Shown here one piece after another: positions 48,653 through 50,390 of a stretch of DNA of 50,390 bases (positions are counted from its first letter, which is position 1; each line of letters begins with the position of its first letter). Source of the DNA: Bacteroidota bacterium (lineage in GTDB: Bacteria; Bacteroidota; Bacteroidia; Flavobacteriales_F; PHOS-HE28); contig JAFDZE010000026.1 of NCBI GenBank assembly GCA_018267155.1, forward strand, positions 5,699-56,088, written 5' to 3'. The translations under genes were made by a program, and so were the position numbers. The notes below the pieces were generated by a model. It was given only the letters and a program-made list of their open reading frames with translations, was not told where the DNA came from and ran no database searches.

Positions 48653-49624
48653 TCACCTCCAATTCTCCGCGTACCACGGTACCGCGCGGGTCAGCCCGTC
48701 CTCCAGGTCGAAAGCGGGCATGAAGCCGAGTTGTTCACGCGCCCTGGAGATGTCGGCCAGCGAATCGCGTACGTCGCCCGCGCGGCCCGGTGCATGTTCC
48801 ACACGCACCTGGGCGATGTTCGGGTCCAGGCGTGCGAGATGCGAACGAAGGCGATCCGTGAGTGCCAGCAGATCACACCGATCACCGTAGGCGATGTTGA
48901 ATACCTGACCGGATGCGGCCTCCCCGACGGCGAGTGCGCAACGCACGGCCAACACGGCGTTGCCCACGTACGTGAAGTCGCGGGTCTGCCTGCCATCGCC
49001 ATTGATCACCGGGGGGCGGTGGGCCAGAAAAGCCCGGATGAACTTCGGGATCGCGGCCGCGTAGGGTCCCTCGGGATCCTGCCGCTCGCCGAAGACATTG
49101 AAGAACCGGAGACCGATGATCCGCATGCCGTGCATGGAGTGGTAGAGATGCGCATAGGCCTCGTCCATCGCCTTGGTCACCGCGTAAGGCGAAAGCGGGC
49201 GGCCCTCGCGGCCTTCGCGCTTGGGCAGTTCCTGGCTGTCGCCGTACACGCTGCTGCTGCTGGCGTAGACGATCCGGTCCACACGCGCATCACGTGCCGC
49301 CTCCAGTAGATGCAGGAAACCGGCAAGGTTGGCCGCCTCGCTGGCCAGTGGATCGGCGATGCTGCGCGGCACACTGCCCAATGCGGCCAGATGCACGATG
49401 GCCGAGACCCCGTCCATGGCGGCAGCCAGCTCCCGAGGAACGCCGAGGTCACCCTTCACGAACGAGAAACCGGGATCATATTCCAAGTGCGATACGTTGG
49501 CCGCCTTCCCGGTCGAAAGGTTGTCGAAACAGCGAACGGCATATCCGTGGGCGAGCAGCGCATCGCAGACATGCGAGCCGATGAAACCGGCACCACCGGT
49601 AACAAGAATGGTTCCCTTGGGCAT
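48653..49624 (-). CDS. NAD-dependent nucleotide-sugar epimerase (WbpP/GalE-like extended SDR)
   Basis: 323 residues of the extended SDR type: ILVTGGAGFIGSHVCDALLA (NAD-binding), RCFDNLSTGKAANVSHLEYD, IVHLAALGSVPRSIADPLAS, IVYASSSSVYGDSQELPKRE with the catalytic Ser, YAVTKAMDEAY with the Tyr-x3-Lys pair, LRFFNVFGERQDPEGPYAA and FTYVGNAVLAV. The VPRSIADP stretch recalls UDP-GlcNAc/UDP-GalNAc 4-epimerases such as WbpP. It likely provides UDP-sugars for envelope glycans, in line with the CapD-like gene and GlmM elsewhere in the window. Lies just downstream of RNase Y in the same direction. Confidence 0.92.
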   Translation of the reverse strand: MPKGTILVTGGAGFIGSHVCDALLAHGYAVRCFDNLSTGKAANVSHLEYDPGFSFVKGDLGVPRELAAAMDGVSAIVHLAALGSVPRSIADPLASEAANLAGFLHLLEAARDARVDRIVYASSSSVYGDSQELPKREGREGRPLSPYAVTKAMDEAYAHLYHSMHGMRIIGLRFFNVFGERQDPEGPYAAAIPKFIRAFLAHRPPVINGDGRQTRDFTYVGNAVLAVRCALAVGEAASGQVFNIAYGDRCDLLALTDRLRSHLARLDPNIAQVRVEHAPGRAGDVRDSLADISRAREQLGFMPAFDLEDGLTRAVPWYAENWR

Positions 49625-49640
49625 CGGGGCCGCTTTCGTC

Positions 49641-50390
49641 CTACTTGGCCACAGCCGTGCTCCTGCGCTCCCTGATCACGGTGATCTTGACCTGGCCCGG
49701 GTAGGTCATCTCGTTCTGGATACGTTCGGCCAGACTCATGCTGATCGTATCGGCCTGGGCATCGGTCACCTTCTCGCTCTCCACCATCACGCGCAATTCC
49801 CGGCCGGCCTGGATGGCGAACGCTTTTTGCACGCCCTGGTAGCTCATGGCCAGTCCTTCCAGATCCTTCAGGCGCTGGATGTACTGCTCCATGGCCTCGC
49901 GACGGGCGCCCGGGCGGGCACCGCTGATGGCATCACAGGCCTGCACGATCGGACTGATCAACGTGGTCATCTCGATCTCGTCGTGGTGCGCACCGATGGC
50001 GTTCAGCACGTCGGGTTTCTCGCCGTACTTCTCCGCCAGTTGCATACCCAGGATGGCGTGCGGCAACTCCGGCGCCTCATCAGGCACCTTGCCGATGTCG
50101 TGCAGCAGGCCCGCGCGTTTGGCCGCCTTCACGTTCAGGCCGAGTTCAGCGGCCATGGTGGCGCTCAGGTTCGCCACCTCGCGGCTATGCTGCAACAGGT
50201 TCTGCCCGTAGCTGCTGCGATAGCGCATGCGGCCCACCATACGGATCAGTTCGTTGTGCAGCCCGTGGATCCCCAGGTCGATACAGGTGCGTTTGCCGAT
50301 CTCCACGATCTCCTCTTCCAGATGGCGCTTGGTCTTGGCCACGATCTCCTCAATACGGCCCGGGTGGATGCGACCGTCCTTCACCAACTG
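49641..50390 (-). CDS. rny: Ribonuclease Y, C-terminal part (cut by the window edge)
   Basis: 250 codons open to the right edge. The HD domain is complete in the essential part: [20 protein letters not shown] with the first His, [20 protein letters not shown] with the HD pair, [20 protein letters not shown] and [20 protein letters not shown]; the end [40 protein letters not shown] is typical of RNase Y. The enzyme starts mRNA decay by endonucleolytic cuts and is anchored in the membrane by an N-terminal helix; that helix, the coiled coil and most of the KH domain are outside the window. Confidence 0.95.
   Translation of the reverse strand, partial: QLVKDGRIHPGRIEEIVAKTKRHLEEEIVEIGKRTCIDLGIHGLHNELIRMVGRMRYRSSYGQNLLQHSREVANLSATMAAELGLNVKAAKRAGLLHDIGKVPDEAPELPHAILGMQLAEKYGEKPDVLNAIGAHHDEIEMTTLISPIVQACDAISGARPGARREAMEQYIQRLKDLEGLAMSYQGVQKAFAIQAGRELRVMVESEKVTDAQADTISMSLAERIQNEMTYPGQVKITVIRERRSTAVAK

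Noticed and set aside
1-50390. CRISPR array, insertion sequence, prophage or defence island
   Set aside because: No regularly spaced repeats, transposase, integrase, phage structural gene or known defence domain was seen on either strand.

Overview
The window looks like a GC-rich (about 60 % by eye) chromosomal segment of a Bacteroidota bacterium, most likely an uncultured Flavobacteriales lineage. The evidence is: promoter elements of the Bacteroidota type (TAnnTTTG and close variants) in front of many genes; PorQ and a DUF6089/PorG-like outer-membrane protein of the type IX secretion system (T9SS); secreted proteins with T9SS type A C-terminal sorting domains; and families typical of the phylum (long QueA, CBM9/DUF5916 barrel, serC-serA-DUF1015 operon, the 489-residue conserved unknown). 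The assignment rests on remembered family features, not on a search.

Layout. 1-4.2 kb: the start of an unidentified gene, a membrane-anchored CapD/WbpM-type nucleotide-sugar dehydratase, then folD-queA. 4.3-15.3 kb: envelope and secretion block with PorQ, a TolB-like propeller lipoprotein, a 1236-residue secreted sugar dehydrogenase with PKD, PA14 and a repeated calcium-type C-terminus, a nested palindromic repeat, a PAP2 phosphatase, a second small sugar dehydrogenase and a T9SS subtilase. 15.4-25 kb: glycosyltransferase-gcvT; comB followed by a zinc phospholipase/nuclease; facing them a rhodanese and a TPR-comA pair; then glmM and a cysteine desulfurase. 25-34 kb: CBM9/DUF5916 barrel, LOG-family hydrolase, a large sortilin-like T9SS protein, a secreted unknown, a gene-poor patch with a possible relic, and the conserved 489-residue unknown. 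34-40.6 kb: etfB-etfA, bifunctional nuclease, flippase-like membrane protein, DEAD-box helicase and an orphan PhoB-type regulator. 40.6-41 kb: tRNA-Pro(CGG) whose 3' end and terminator are duplicated. 41-50.4 kb: small proteins, a beta-barrel, serC-serA-DUF1015, YggS, PorG-like protein, a sugar-nucleotide epimerase and the C-terminal part of RNase Y at the edge.

Shared themes are building and decorating the envelope (CapD, epimerase, GlmM, glycosyltransferase), T9SS export of large adhesive or hydrolytic proteins, and sulfonate/serine metabolism (ComA, ComB, SerC, SerA, rhodanese, cysteine desulfurase). No phage, transposase, CRISPR array, rRNA or defence island is visible. The observations most worth following are a recurrent promoter layout that predicts leaderless or nearly leaderless mRNAs for about eight genes, the C-terminal NDRD repeat module of the large dehydrogenase, the split comA/comB pair, the nested palindrome near 11 kb and the tRNA-Pro 3' duplication. 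Nothing here is a clear-cut new multi-gene system.
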